From: Mucilaginibacter endophyticus
Lineage (GTDB): Bacteria > Bacteroidota > Bacteroidia > Sphingobacteriales > Sphingobacteriaceae
Length of the DNA stretch: 64,000 bases
Direction of reading: 5' to 3'
Assembly (NCBI RefSeq): GCF_003351025.1
Contig: NZ_QPCG01000001.1
Span: forward strand, 627,949 to 691,948
Under the pieces are notes generated by a model, which searched no databases, was not told the origin of the DNA, and was given only the letters and a program-made list of their open reading frames with translations. The position numbers and the translations under genes were made by a program. Positions 17,310 through 27,146 of the stretch are shown piece by piece. Position 1 is the stretch's first letter, and each line of letters opens with the position of its first letter.

Positions 17310-20300
17310 ATGCTCAAAAATATGCAAAAAGGATTAAAAGAATATCCTTCAATCCGATTTTTTATGAAATGCTCTTTTGTGCTCATTGTTGTCAGGCTCA
17401 CTTTTATAGGTATGCTGATGGCAAGCAATGTGAAAAGTCAGGACCTTGATCGCCAGATAAGCTTGCAGCTAAAAAATGTGAGCGTGACAGAAGGGCTGAC
17501 AGTTATAGGCAAACAAGGCAATATCAGGTTCTCTTTCCAGGAGCAAACTATGGATGCCGAAAAAAAGAATGTGACACTGGTTGCCGAACATATTTCGGTA
17601 AGGGACGCTCTTAAAAACCTGTTAGCGCATACCGGTTTGGAATATAAACTGGTAGAAGGATATGTGGTGATAGGCATAAAGCCAGTACCGTTAATAGTAA
17701 CAGGTACCGTAAAAGACGAAAAAACCGGCGAAACGCTGATAGGTGTTGCCATCAAGGTAAAAACCACCGGTGCTGCCGTCGCTACCGACGCCAGTGGGCG
17801 TTTTAAAATAACCCTGCCAGAAGGCGGGGCAACGTTGGTATTAAGTTATATAGGTTATCAAACCAGGGAAGTAAAGGTTGGTCCGCAAGATCGTGAGTTG
17901 ACTATCACCTTAAAAGCCTCATCAACCCAACTAAGTGAGGTAACCGTACAAGCCAGGAGAAGAACCAATACCGAAATTTCTGTACTGGCCGAAAGAAAAA
18001 AAGCTGCCATTGTGCAGGATGCCATCTCGGCCGCGCAAATTGAGCGAACTGCCAGTATCACCACCACGCAGGCCCTGCAAAGGGTATCGGGCGTAACGGT
18101 TACTGACGATAAATATGTAGCCATCCGCGGCCTGGGCGACAGGAGCGTGATCGGCCAGTTGAACGGTATTCGACTTGCTTCGTCAGATCCCGATCGCAGC
18201 GCTATCCCTCTCGATCTGGTACCGGCATCGCTGCTGGATAACATCACCATTTTTAAAACGGTAACACCCGATAAACCGGCCGATGCCGCCGCAGGTATTG
18301 TGGAACTGAAAACCAAATCAGTACCCGATAGCATGGTATTTGAAGTTGTGTCGCAAACAGGCTTCAACTCAAATATTGGCGTAGGTGGTCAGTTTAACAG
18401 TTTTTACAATAGCGATATGGGTTTCTTTGGGCAAAAGATCAATAAAAAAGATTTGAGCAAAGAGTTTCTTGATCTGGGTACCAAGTACAAAGGCGGCCTG
18501 TCGCAAATTCAAAAAATGATAGCCAACAGCGGTTACAGTTCCGAAACCCGGCAGGAGGTAAACCGGATTAACGGCATTATGCAGGGTTTTGATCCCGTTT
18601 TAACTACCCGTTACAAGCAGGCACCACTTAATCAATTGTATTCGGCATCTTTCGGTAATAGCTATACGCTGTTTAAAAAGCACAAGCTTGGTGTGGTTGC
18701 CGGTGTAAACTATTACAGCCGCACTACCGATATATCTGGCGGTGATGTGCAGCAATACAGTATATATCAGGGCGTAATTACCGGTAACCCGCAGGTTTAC
18801 AGTCCGCGTAATATTCCTAACTATATCACGCCCAACAACCTTTACATGGGCAGGTATCAAACCTATAAAGAAAATACCGGTACCCAAACACTTAACTATG
18901 GCGGTTTATTAGGGTTAACCTATCGCTTTAGTCCGCAACATGAGATCAGCATGCAGTACTTAGGCAGCTGGGGCGGCGAAACACAGGCCTACAATTTAAA
19001 CGGTAAGTATGATTATACCGGTTTGCCGGGAGAAGTAAAAAGTACGGTTTACTCCTTAAAGCAATCATACCGTAAGTTGAACACCTTTAACTTACAAGGC
19101 GAGCATAAATTTTTAAAGGGAGCTTATTCGCCACGTTTAAGTTATAATGTTGCCTCCTCAAAAGCCGGTCAGAATGACCCCGATTATCGCTTTGTTAACC
19201 TTGCAGATTATACGCCGAGGGGAGGAGCTTACATTGCAGATCCAACGGTAGGTTCTACAAATACCAATCCCGGGTCGGTTTATACCAATCATTTATATGC
19301 GCTATCGTCGGGTTACGTAAACGGTTTTGGTGCTTACGGCATTATCCAGGCCGAGCCCAACGGTCGCCGCTACCGCAACCTATCCGAAACAAACTATAAC
19401 TACAAGGCCGATTTGACCCTGCCTTTTAAGTTTTTAGGTAAAAAACAGGAATTTAAAGTTGGTGTAAACTACCTTAACCGCGACCGTGTATTTACAGAGA
19501 ACGTGTTGTTTTTGCCGGGATCGAATTTTTCCTCTTTAGGGGCGCAATCGTTGTACAGGGTAGAAGGCGACCTTGATCGTTTGGTAAGTTCAGAAGTAAT
19601 AGGTATCCACCCAACAGCTTCCGGAACGGGGGAAGGCGCGGCACCTATTGGCGGCTTTTTATACAACAGTCAAAAATCGCCTAACAACTACAAAGGCTTT
19701 TTTGAAACCAAGGCAGGTTATGCTATGCTTGATATGAAGCTTACCGAAGATTTAAGGGTGACAGGCGGTGTAAGGTTCGAATCAACCAATATCCAATCGG
19801 CGGTTGATACTTCGGGTGTTTTTCTTGATCCGGCGCTGACCACAACCCGTCCGGATGGTTCGCATATCCCACTTACATTAACTAATCCTAACTCGGTATA
19901 TAAACAAAGCTATAAGCCATATTACTCGCTAAACATGACTTATAACTATAAGGAGAACATGAACTTCAGGGCCGGTTTTAATACAACACTCGCCCGCCCC
20001 GAGTTAAGGGAGATCACTAATGTATTTGAGTTTGATGCTTTTCAGGGCGGCCTGGTTGTTGGTAACCCCAACCTGATCAATCAATCAACCCAAAACCTTG
20101 ATTTTAGGTGGGAATACTTCCCGGCAGCAGGTGAAGTACTCTCTTTTTCATTGTTCGGCAAACGGATAAAAAATCAATTGTACAAAGTGTTCAGCCTGCA
20201 AACCAGCGGCCTTGCGGCTACCTATCCCGAATACCCAACCATCCGGTTTGAAAACGATCCGAACACAGGTAAGGTATGGGGATTGGAAGTAGAGATTGTT

Positions 20301-20801
20301 AAAGATTTGGGCAAGTTATGGAGCCCTTTAAATAATTTCTTCATCGGTTCCAACCTGATGCTGGCGCAAAGCGATATCAAAAAATCGCCTCAGCGATTAG
20401 AGGCCAACCGCTCTATCGATCGCCACTCGCCGGATAACAGTCCGCTGTTTGAGCAAGCGCCTTATTCTGTAAACGGCTGGTTAAACTATACAAACAAGCG
20501 TTGGGGAACCACCTTTACCGGCACATTTAATATGGTAGGCGAGCGCCTGGTCCAGATAAATCTAACCGGCGAACCCGACCTGTACACCCGCCCTGTGCCG
20601 GTGTTGGATTTTGTTTTCAGTCAGCGATTAAACCGCAAAATACTGTTTAAAGGTTACATCAAAAACATGATTAATCCGGCTGTGAAAACGGTGTATGCCA
20701 ACCCCGGTACCGGCGGTAAATGGTATGGCGGCGAGTACATTAACCGCAGCTACCAGCGTGGCAGCGAGATCATGCTTGGTTTCACCTATAACTTATTGTA
20801 A
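17310..20801 (+). CDS. TonB-dependent receptor with STN and carboxypeptidase-regulatory-like domains (non-SusC)
   Basis: Outer-membrane TonB receptor, 1163 aa. A signal/anchor segment (about residues 24-44) is followed by an STN domain (about 48-125), a carboxypeptidase-regulatory-like beta domain (about 130-215), the plug (about 225-345, with V-S-G-V-T-V-T-D-D-K-Y-V-A-I-R-G-L-G-D-R) and the barrel ending L-G-F-T-Y-N-L-L. The plug with its I-R-G-L-G-D-R motif is not SusC-like, and no SusD follows. The STN domain and fecIR upstream suggest it is the signalling receptor of the locus. The next gene starts two bases after its stop. Confidence 0.88.
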   Translation: MLKNMQKGLKEYPSIRFFMKCSFVLIVVRLTFIGMLMASNVKSQDLDRQISLQLKNVSVTEGLTVIGKQGNIRFSFQEQTMDAEKKNVTLVAEHISVRDALKNLLAHTGLEYKLVEGYVVIGIKPVPLIVTGTVKDEKTGETLIGVAIKVKTTGAAVATDASGRFKITLPEGGATLVLSYIGYQTREVKVGPQDRELTITLKASSTQLSEVTVQARRRTNTEISVLAERKKAAIVQDAISAAQIERTASITTTQALQRVSGVTVTDDKYVAIRGLGDRSVIGQLNGIRLASSDPDRSAIPLDLVPASLLDNITIFKTVTPDKPADAAAGIVELKTKSVPDSMVFEVVSQTGFNSNIGVGGQFNSFYNSDMGFFGQKINKKDLSKEFLDLGTKYKGGLSQIQKMIANSGYSSETRQEVNRINGIMQGFDPVLTTRYKQAPLNQLYSASFGNSYTLFKKHKLGVVAGVNYYSRTTDISGGDVQQYSIYQGVITGNPQVYSPRNIPNYITPNNLYMGRYQTYKENTGTQTLNYGGLLGLTYRFSPQHEISMQYLGSWGGETQAYNLNGKYDYTGLPGEVKSTVYSLKQSYRKLNTFNLQGEHKFLKGAYSPRLSYNVASSKAGQNDPDYRFVNLADYTPRGGAYIADPTVGSTNTNPGSVYTNHLYALSSGYVNGFGAYGIIQAEPNGRRYRNLSETNYNYKADLTLPFKFLGKKQEFKVGVNYLNRDRVFTENVLFLPGSNFSSLGAQSLYRVEGDLDRLVSSEVIGIHPTASGTGEGAAPIGGFLYNSQKSPNNYKGFFETKAGYAMLDMKLTEDLRVTGGVRFESTNIQSAVDTSGVFLDPALTTTRPDGSHIPLTLTNPNSVYKQSYKPYYSLNMTYNYKENMNFRAGFNTTLARPELREITNVFEFDAFQGGLVVGNPNLINQSTQNLDFRWEYFPAAGEVLSFSLFGKRIKNQLYKVFSLQTSGLAATYPEYPTIRFENDPNTGKVWGLEVEIVKDLGKLWSPLNNFFIGSNLMLAQSDIKKSPQRLEANRSIDRHSPDNSPLFEQAPYSVNGWLNYTNKRWGTTFTGTFNMVGERLVQINLTGEPDLYTRPVPVLDFVFSQRLNRKILFKGYIKNMINPAVKTVYANPGTGGKWYGGEYINRSYQRGSEIMLGFTYNLL

Positions 20802-20803
20802 CC

Positions 20804-22513
20804 ATGAAAAAACTGAATAAATATTTAAGCAACCCGGTATTAGCGGCTTGTTTGGCTTTGATGCTGGTATCAGCTTCCTGCAAAAAAGCCAAGTTCGATA
20901 CTGTAATTGATAACCGGGCCGTTACCGATGCGCGTAAAAACTCTACTGTGCGTATTGTTAACCTTGGCAGCTACAACCAATTGCAGGTTAACGGCGATAC
21001 GTTAACAAACTATGTAATACGAGACAAGAACGCCCCATTGTATGATAGTTATCCGGCTACCAAATATTTTCCAACCAATGGCAGGCTTGGTACCACCTGG
21101 AGCATCCCGCAGGAACTTTTAAATAATGGTGCAGCAAAATTCATAGCCGAAACAAGCGGTTACCAGGAAACGCCAACCAAAGTTGAATTTGGCGTGCAAG
21201 AAGGTGCGCAGCAACCGGTAGATTATTACCTGCTGCCATCTCAAGCCTATATGCAGGTAACCGGCTTGCCCGCGTATTTAAAAGTTCCGCGTTCAATTGC
21301 GCCGGCTGCTGATGCTTCGCATTTTAAGATAAGGCTACTTAATCTTACCGGAACTCCTACAGATGATTCGCGTTTGGAGAACCTGGTTAGCCCGTTAACC
21401 TTAACCTGGGCCGACGGTACGCCCGTAAGTACCCAAACCAGCAAAATAGCCTCCGGAGCTTATTCTGATTATATCGATTTGCCTTACACTACAGCACAAT
21501 TAAAAGTGCTTACTGCAAGCGGTCTGCAGATACCCGGCTACGAATCTACATTAGTTTTAAACCCTGTAAATTCAGATATCGTGCATAGCCCGGGCCTTTA
21601 TTATGCCCCTATTAAAACTTATGCGCCGGGTGGCGTTTACACCATGGTGGTTACGCCAAGGAAATTTAATGTTCCTTTATCCGGAACAACAACTGACGAA
21701 ACCTCTACGGCACACCAAAACAGCATAAGGCTGATAGCCGATATCAGCGAACCTGTAAATGTTACCTACTTCAGGATGCAGGCCGTGAATACCCTGCCGG
21801 GTGTAAATGGTGTTAAGATCATGGTAAACGGTAAGCCCCTGGGCGCAGCTATTGATTACACGGCGCATACCGATTATGACACCTTCATTATCGGGCAATA
21901 TGATATCCAGGCAGTAAATGCTTCAGGTACAGTTTTGGCCAATACCAACGTTAAGGCCGAGGCAAACAGCAACTATACACTTTGGCTAAACCCCGGTGCG
22001 GATGGCAAACCAGTTATCGCCGCCGTGGCAAATGACTTAAGCGGAACGTTGGTAACCAACGCTACCGATGATGCTACTTTTGCCCGTTACAGCAACGAGT
22101 TTTCGTTCAGCATGCGTTTCCTGAACCTGAGCACGGATGTTCCATACTTAACTCTCACTACCGATAACGCGCAGGATTTTATTAGCCAGTATGGGTTTGA
22201 TAAAGGCGCGGTAATTAATCTGCAACCCGGCAAGGTTCCTGTTGAGTTTCCTTACATCCGCGCAGGTTTCGATGCAAAACCTTACCAGATCATGGCATTC
22301 CGCTCAACACCCGCGGTAGTACCAGGTACATGGGCCAGCGATATCCCCGTGATTAACAGTAAAGACCTCATTGCCCGTACGGCGCTTTATGTAAAAGGAA
22401 TTTTGCCTAACCATGAGGCCGGTTTTTATACTATAGCCCTTGTTGGTAAAACAGGTGCGCAGGCATCCGCGGCAGATAAAGCTAAAATGATCATTGTAAA
22501 ACACAGCAAATAA
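20804..22513 (+). CDS. Surface lipoprotein, DUF4397-like repeats
   Basis: Predicted outer-membrane lipoprotein, 569 aa, with lipobox V-S-A-S-C-K-K (Cys about residue 27). The body is beta-rich and has repeated segments of the type R-I-V-N-L-G, R-L-L-N-L-T-G, R-F-L-N-L-S-T-D-V-P that resemble DUF4397 beta modules; this resemblance is by eye. No catalytic motif is visible. Translationally coupled to the TonB receptor gene before it (two bases) and close to the next lipoprotein gene (six bases). A ligand-binding role beside the receptor, in place of SusD, is a guess from position. Confidence 0.65.
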   Translation: MKKLNKYLSNPVLAACLALMLVSASCKKAKFDTVIDNRAVTDARKNSTVRIVNLGSYNQLQVNGDTLTNYVIRDKNAPLYDSYPATKYFPTNGRLGTTWSIPQELLNNGAAKFIAETSGYQETPTKVEFGVQEGAQQPVDYYLLPSQAYMQVTGLPAYLKVPRSIAPAADASHFKIRLLNLTGTPTDDSRLENLVSPLTLTWADGTPVSTQTSKIASGAYSDYIDLPYTTAQLKVLTASGLQIPGYESTLVLNPVNSDIVHSPGLYYAPIKTYAPGGVYTMVVTPRKFNVPLSGTTTDETSTAHQNSIRLIADISEPVNVTYFRMQAVNTLPGVNGVKIMVNGKPLGAAIDYTAHTDYDTFIIGQYDIQAVNASGTVLANTNVKAEANSNYTLWLNPGADGKPVIAAVANDLSGTLVTNATDDATFARYSNEFSFSMRFLNLSTDVPYLTLTTDNAQDFISQYGFDKGAVINLQPGKVPVEFPYIRAGFDAKPYQIMAFRSTPAVVPGTWASDIPVINSKDLIARTALYVKGILPNHEAGFYTIALVGKTGAQASAADKAKMIIVKHSK

Positions 22514-22519
22514 AAAAAT

Positions 22520-23716
22520 ATGCTACGATCAAGATTACAATATATAATGATGAGTGCTGTGGCCCTGCTGCTTTTAGCTTCGGGCTGTAGCAAGGTAGAA
22601 TACAGAAAGATAGATAGCCCCGCCTATTTACGGGTATTTAATAACCTGAACTATACCATATCACTTGAAAATAAAGACGAACCGGTTCCCTTTCTGACGA
22701 TGCTGATCGACCCTCAGACCGATCAGGATGGGATGCCGGTAAGCGCCGCCGTTAAAGGTGATTTCCTGGATCAGCGAGATCCTTACGCCCCGCCGTACCC
22801 ATCGCATGCAGGTACAAGTATTTCCTATAAAAATCCGGAATATCCCGGTAAAGAAAATGTATTGGTAGGCCCGGTACTAAACGGTTTTGACTTGAGCAGC
22901 TGGGCGCAGATCCCTTCGGGCAAACACCGCGTAATGTTCATGTTCAGGCCGGTAAACAACACCCCGTTTTTTGACCTCGAACCGCGGTTAAAGAAAAGTG
23001 TGCTGATAGATACTACGCTAACGCTGGATGCCAAAGAGGTGTACACCTTGCATGTACTGCAAAAGGATTTTATAACCAAAAAGAACGGCATTTACCTAAG
23101 GCAGGAAAACTTTCATAAGCTGCCCCTGTCCGATTCGATGGTGTATGTTAACTTTTATAACATGAGCGCCAAAGGTTTCCAGGAAGCTGACAAAAGCCTT
23201 AAAACAGGTTATAAAAAATCAGGTGCGCTGCAAAACGGGGTAAAGGATAACATGAACATTTTTTATACGCTGTATAAAACAGAGCCCTCTATAGCATTTC
23301 CTTTGCCCGGATACACACAAAAATTTTTAGGCTCGTTAATTCGAAACTCAGAAGTATTGCAGGTAACCCCATACTACAGCTTCCCGCTTTTTGCCGACGG
23401 AACATCAGACGGAATACACACCACCATTTGGCAGCACCTTGATTTTATGGCACCGGGCATGCATCCGGCCAACAATCCATATTATCCTTTTCAGTCTGAA
23501 ACTGATGGAAACTGGGCGCCCGTAGAATGCCTGCTGACAGGTAAAACCGCTATTCAAGGTAAAGAAAACAGCGCCCTGTTGCCCAATATGATCGTGAATA
23601 TCCCGTCAGGTATTTATAATCCGCGCTCGTTTGCTACGGTAAATACCATCGAGATAGTTAATGGTAATATTTATCTCACCACGGTACAACGTAAATATGC
23701 CCCTCCAATTTATTAA
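22520..23716 (+). CDS. Uncharacterised lipoprotein of the fasciclin locus
   Basis: I do not recognise this 398-aa family. It starts with a hydrophobic signal and a lipobox (L-A-S-G-C-S-K, Cys about residue 23). The sequence is rich in aromatic residues and prolines and is probably all-beta (for example L-R-V-F-N-N-L-N-Y near the start, similar to the opening of the preceding lipoprotein). No enzyme motif is seen. It starts six bases after the preceding gene, so it belongs to the same transcript and likely sits in the outer membrane with the receptor. Confidence 0.65.
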   Translation: MLRSRLQYIMMSAVALLLLASGCSKVEYRKIDSPAYLRVFNNLNYTISLENKDEPVPFLTMLIDPQTDQDGMPVSAAVKGDFLDQRDPYAPPYPSHAGTSISYKNPEYPGKENVLVGPVLNGFDLSSWAQIPSGKHRVMFMFRPVNNTPFFDLEPRLKKSVLIDTTLTLDAKEVYTLHVLQKDFITKKNGIYLRQENFHKLPLSDSMVYVNFYNMSAKGFQEADKSLKTGYKKSGALQNGVKDNMNIFYTLYKTEPSIAFPLPGYTQKFLGSLIRNSEVLQVTPYYSFPLFADGTSDGIHTTIWQHLDFMAPGMHPANNPYYPFQSETDGNWAPVECLLTGKTAIQGKENSALLPNMIVNIPSGIYNPRSFATVNTIEIVNGNIYLTTVQRKYAPPIY

Positions 23717-23749
23717 CCAAGGCAATCAGCTATCAAAAACATATTCTAA

Positions 23750-24832
23750 ATGAAAAATAGAAAACCGATAAGAAACTTGTTGCCGCTCATCCCCGCGTTG
23801 CTGATACTGTTGTTCAGCGCCTGCAAGCACGATGACCTGGCAATTGCCAAACCGAACGAAAACTTCAGGCTGGCATCTGATTTTGTAAAGAATAATTACG
23901 ACCTCACGCTATTTTCGGCAGCTGTAGAAAAATCAGGCATGGCCGAAACCTTACGCGGCAAAGGCCCATTTACACTGCTTGTGCCAAGCAATACAGCTTT
24001 TAACGAAATAGGCATCAGCAAGGCATCTGATTTTGATAAGATGAACACTGATAGTTTAAAAGCGATGGTACAACGCCATGTGCTTGATCAGCAATTAAAC
24101 TTTAACCAGGTACCGGTTAATGGAGTTGATATCCGTTACCATACTCTGGCCGGAACCGATGTTTATGCCACACTGGCAAGTTATGCACCCAATAACAGCG
24201 CCTATCCGGCAAATGACCTGTACTTCAACGGATCGTCGGTAACGCGGAAGGATGTTACTGTGGCTAACGGTGTTGTTCACGTATTGAATAAGGTAATGAA
24301 GGTTACGCCTAACAGCACCGTGCAAGCGTGGCTGGCCAAACGCCCGCAATACAGCATTTTTGTAAGCGGCCTTAAAAAGTTCGGTTTTTGGGATAAGCTT
24401 TCGGACAAAGGTCCATTTACCGTGTTCGCGCCGCAAAACAGCGTGTTTGAAGCTAATGGTATTACTGAAGCCTCTGTAGCCGCTTTAGACCCGGCAACCT
24501 ACTCTGGTGAAAGGTTATTTGGTAGTTACATATTACATAACAAGCACTTTTTTATCTCAGATTATAATGTGTTTTACATTATTAACACCGAGGCCACCTA
24601 CAATGGGCAACTGGAAAATGATACCTGGTATTTCATTATCAGCAGCACCCGTAATTTCTATACAGCTGCGGTAACCTATTCGGCACATTTACAAACAGCC
24701 CTCAGCTATCCTTACGACACATACCCCGCTGTAACGGCTATACCGGCTTTAACAGATAACCTAACAGATAACGGACTTGTTCACGATATGCAAGGCCTGC
24801 TGCTGCTACCCGAACAGGCTTTAAAACATTGA
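23750..24832 (+). CDS. Lipoprotein with two fasciclin (FAS1) domains, copy 1
   Basis: FAS1 domains mediate adhesion or protein/ligand contact in many organisms. The lipobox is L-F-S-A-C-K-H-D-D (Cys about residue 26); the acidic residues after Cys fit the Bacteroidota surface lipoprotein export signal. FAS1 domain 1 is about residues 40-190 (G-P-F-T-L-L-V-P-S-N-T-A-F, later N-G-V-V-H-V-L-N-K-V). Domain 2 is about 195-355 (G-P-F-T-V-F-A-P-Q-N-S-V-F, G-L-V-H-D-M-Q-G). First of three FAS1 genes in a row, 33 bases after the preceding lipoprotein gene. Confidence 0.88.
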   Translation: MKNRKPIRNLLPLIPALLILLFSACKHDDLAIAKPNENFRLASDFVKNNYDLTLFSAAVEKSGMAETLRGKGPFTLLVPSNTAFNEIGISKASDFDKMNTDSLKAMVQRHVLDQQLNFNQVPVNGVDIRYHTLAGTDVYATLASYAPNNSAYPANDLYFNGSSVTRKDVTVANGVVHVLNKVMKVTPNSTVQAWLAKRPQYSIFVSGLKKFGFWDKLSDKGPFTVFAPQNSVFEANGITEASVAALDPATYSGERLFGSYILHNKHFFISDYNVFYIINTEATYNGQLENDTWYFIISSTRNFYTAAVTYSAHLQTALSYPYDTYPAVTAIPALTDNLTDNGLVHDMQGLLLLPEQALKH

Positions 24833-24854
24833 TCGATATTAAAGATTTACAGCT

Positions 24855-26099
24855 ATGAAACTGATAAGAATTATTGCCTTTTGTTTGCTCACGCTAAGCA
24901 TAGCGTCGTGCCGGAAGGCCGAATTTATGCCCGTACCCGAGGGGGCGGCTATCCCGCATACGGATATAACAATTACTTTAAAAGAAGCGCTTGCAGCCTC
25001 GCCCTACACTTTATTTAAAGCCGCCTGGGAACGCAGCGATATGAACAGCATTATAAAAGCTAAGGGAAACAAAGCACCTTTTACTTTGCTGGTGCCAACA
25101 GATGCCGCTTTTATTGCAGATGGCCTAACGCTTGATGTGATCAACAAAACCACGCCTGCATTGCTGGATAGTATCCTGTTATACCACACCATATCATCCG
25201 GCTTAAGTTTAGATGATATCAAAACCAGGAAGGATAGCTTTAAAGGCTTGTCGCTGCTACAAAACCCTTACCTGAAAGTTGCACCTGCTTCCGGGATAGG
25301 CGGACCGGATGTATTTGACATCTACTCTTATCTTCAATATATTAAAGTTGAGGACGGGACATTGTTTGTTAACGGTAAAGCTTGTGGTAAGCTAACACCA
25401 ACCGAAGCTAAAGACGGCTTGCTATGGCCAATAGACCATGTTTTGCACAAACCAACCAAAACCTTGCTGCAGGCCTTACAGGATGACGGCCGGTTTGGAA
25501 TGTATATCGAGCTTAATTTACAAAATGATGCCCTATACAACGAGTTAACCTTTGGTATCGTTGTTCATGATTTTACCCAAGGATTGGTGCTTTTGCCTTA
25601 CTATGCAAATTACAACGTAACCTTTTCATCAGTTTACGCCATACCTGATGCTGTTTTTCATGCTGCCGGTTACAAAACCGTTGAAGATGTAATGAAACTA
25701 AACGATCGCAACCCGCTTCCTACTGTTGATTGGGATACTTATTCGGTTGTAGGTGGCCTTGCTACTGATACTTTGGTGGGTTATCATCGCTGGGGTACCA
25801 TGTTTTCTTTTTATGATGTAAACTATGGCCGCGGAGATATCAACGCCCTCAATTTTTACTCTCCCGATTTAACCAATGCTGTACTAAACAATTATACGGT
25901 AGTAACCTCGGGTACTTACGGCACTTACCCTATTTACCCGATGCCACTTGATTTTGGTAAGCAGGACGGAGCCATTACCGTGAATGTAAAAGGTTCAAAC
26001 CACCCGGCGGCAAAAATCACCGAGCCGGACATCAATACGCTGATGGGACCGATACATGTAGTTGATCATTTTATGGTGCCAAAAAACTTTAAGTTTTAA
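24855..26099 (+). CDS. Lipoprotein with fasciclin (FAS1) domains, copy 2
   Basis: 414-aa lipoprotein (S-I-A-S-C-R-K, Cys about residue 19). The first FAS1 domain is clear (about residues 38-205: A-P-F-T-L-L-V-P-T-D-A-A-F and a closing P-I-D-H-V-L-H-K-P). The second half keeps the overall pattern and ends with G-P-I-H-V-V-D-H-F-M-V, the typical last strand of FAS1, but its core is diverged and carries longer insertions. It lies between two other FAS1 lipoprotein genes with 22 and 32 bases of spacing, so the three are likely products of duplication followed by strong divergence. Confidence 0.85.
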   Translation: MKLIRIIAFCLLTLSIASCRKAEFMPVPEGAAIPHTDITITLKEALAASPYTLFKAAWERSDMNSIIKAKGNKAPFTLLVPTDAAFIADGLTLDVINKTTPALLDSILLYHTISSGLSLDDIKTRKDSFKGLSLLQNPYLKVAPASGIGGPDVFDIYSYLQYIKVEDGTLFVNGKACGKLTPTEAKDGLLWPIDHVLHKPTKTLLQALQDDGRFGMYIELNLQNDALYNELTFGIVVHDFTQGLVLLPYYANYNVTFSSVYAIPDAVFHAAGYKTVEDVMKLNDRNPLPTVDWDTYSVVGGLATDTLVGYHRWGTMFSFYDVNYGRGDINALNFYSPDLTNAVLNNYTVVTSGTYGTYPIYPMPLDFGKQDGAITVNVKGSNHPAAKITEPDINTLMGPIHVVDHFMVPKNFKF

Positions 26100-26131
26100 A
26101 CGCTGGTAACACACATCTAAACAAAAAATTA

Positions 26132-27118
26132 ATGAAAGCCTATAAATATATGCTATTGCTTTTGCTTGCCCTTACCATGGGCAGCTGCAAAAAAGATAAG
26201 CAGGAAAAAGCGAACCAGGATAGTAATAAACTGAGTGCTATTATTGCCGATAACTTTAACCTTTCTGTTTTTAACACCGGGTTAACGGCTGTTAGCCTAC
26301 GCGCAAAATTGGCGGGTAACGGGCCTTTTACAATATTAACACCCTCGGATGACGCCTTTGGGCGCGCTGGCTACGGAAGTGCTGAAGATGTTTTAAGTGC
26401 GGACCCGGCAAGGATTTCATCCATACTCAATTATCACATCCTTAACGGCGAGTACGAACTGAACAAACTTCCGTTTCTATTTAACCAGGAGCTGAAATCA
26501 TCAAATGGGGGTAAGCTTTTTGTTACCCATTGGATAAACGGTGCCGATACCGTACTTACCATAAACGGCGCGCGGGTACTATCGCAAAATATAAAGGCAA
26601 GCAACGGACTGATCCAGGTGATTGACCGGATGCTTGAACCCTATACTTACGAACAAATTACCGATGCCATAGCATCCGATAAAAACCTGAGTTTGTTTTA
26701 CCAGGCACTTCAAAGGGCCGGGCTCATCAGCTCATTACAAGGCAGTGGCCCTTACACCATTTTCGCGCCGGGTAACGCGGCCATGATCTCGTACGGTTAT
26801 CCAACTTTAGCCGCCATTAACCAAGCAGATCCTGCAACCCTGAGAACATTTTTGCGCTACCATATTCTGAACGACAGGCGGTTTGTTTACGATTATGTTT
26901 TAAGCGCCGGCGCGGCTAACAAAACCGAACAAACCATGCAGGACGGAAATTCGGTAGCGATAACCATATCTTCTACAGCCGGGCAAGGCGGTACCATTTA
27001 CAGTATCAACTTAAAGGGAAGCGGAAATACATCAACAGTACAACTTACCAAACAGGATGTATTGACCGGGAGCGGGGTTTTACACACTATTAACGGTGCG
27101 CTAAAAATAACCCAATAA
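26132..27118 (+). CDS. Lipoprotein with two fasciclin (FAS1) domains, copy 3
   Basis: 328-aa lipoprotein (T-M-G-S-C-K-K-D-K, Cys about residue 19, with charged residues after it). FAS1 domain 1 is about residues 35-170 (G-P-F-T-I-L-T-P-S-D-D-A-F, N-G-L-I-Q-V-I-D-R-M). Domain 2 is about 172-328 (G-P-Y-T-I-F-A-P-G-N-A-A-M, G-V-L-H-T-I-N-G-A-L). The gene is 28 bases before the Oar-type receptor gene. Role unknown; adhesion or ligand capture are the family-level options. Confidence 0.88.
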   Translation: MKAYKYMLLLLLALTMGSCKKDKQEKANQDSNKLSAIIADNFNLSVFNTGLTAVSLRAKLAGNGPFTILTPSDDAFGRAGYGSAEDVLSADPARISSILNYHILNGEYELNKLPFLFNQELKSSNGGKLFVTHWINGADTVLTINGARVLSQNIKASNGLIQVIDRMLEPYTYEQITDAIASDKNLSLFYQALQRAGLISSLQGSGPYTIFAPGNAAMISYGYPTLAAINQADPATLRTFLRYHILNDRRFVYDYVLSAGAANKTEQTMQDGNSVAITISSTAGQGGTIYSINLKGSGNTSTVQLTKQDVLTGSGVLHTINGALKITQ

Positions 27119-27146
27119 GTATAACTCAAAAAAAGACATTACAGAG

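Noticed and set aside
17858..18367. 169-codon minus-strand open frame inside the TonB receptor gene
   Set aside because: It is fully antisense to a clear receptor plug region and its translation is Ser/Thr/Val-biased without any motif; a shadow of the real gene.
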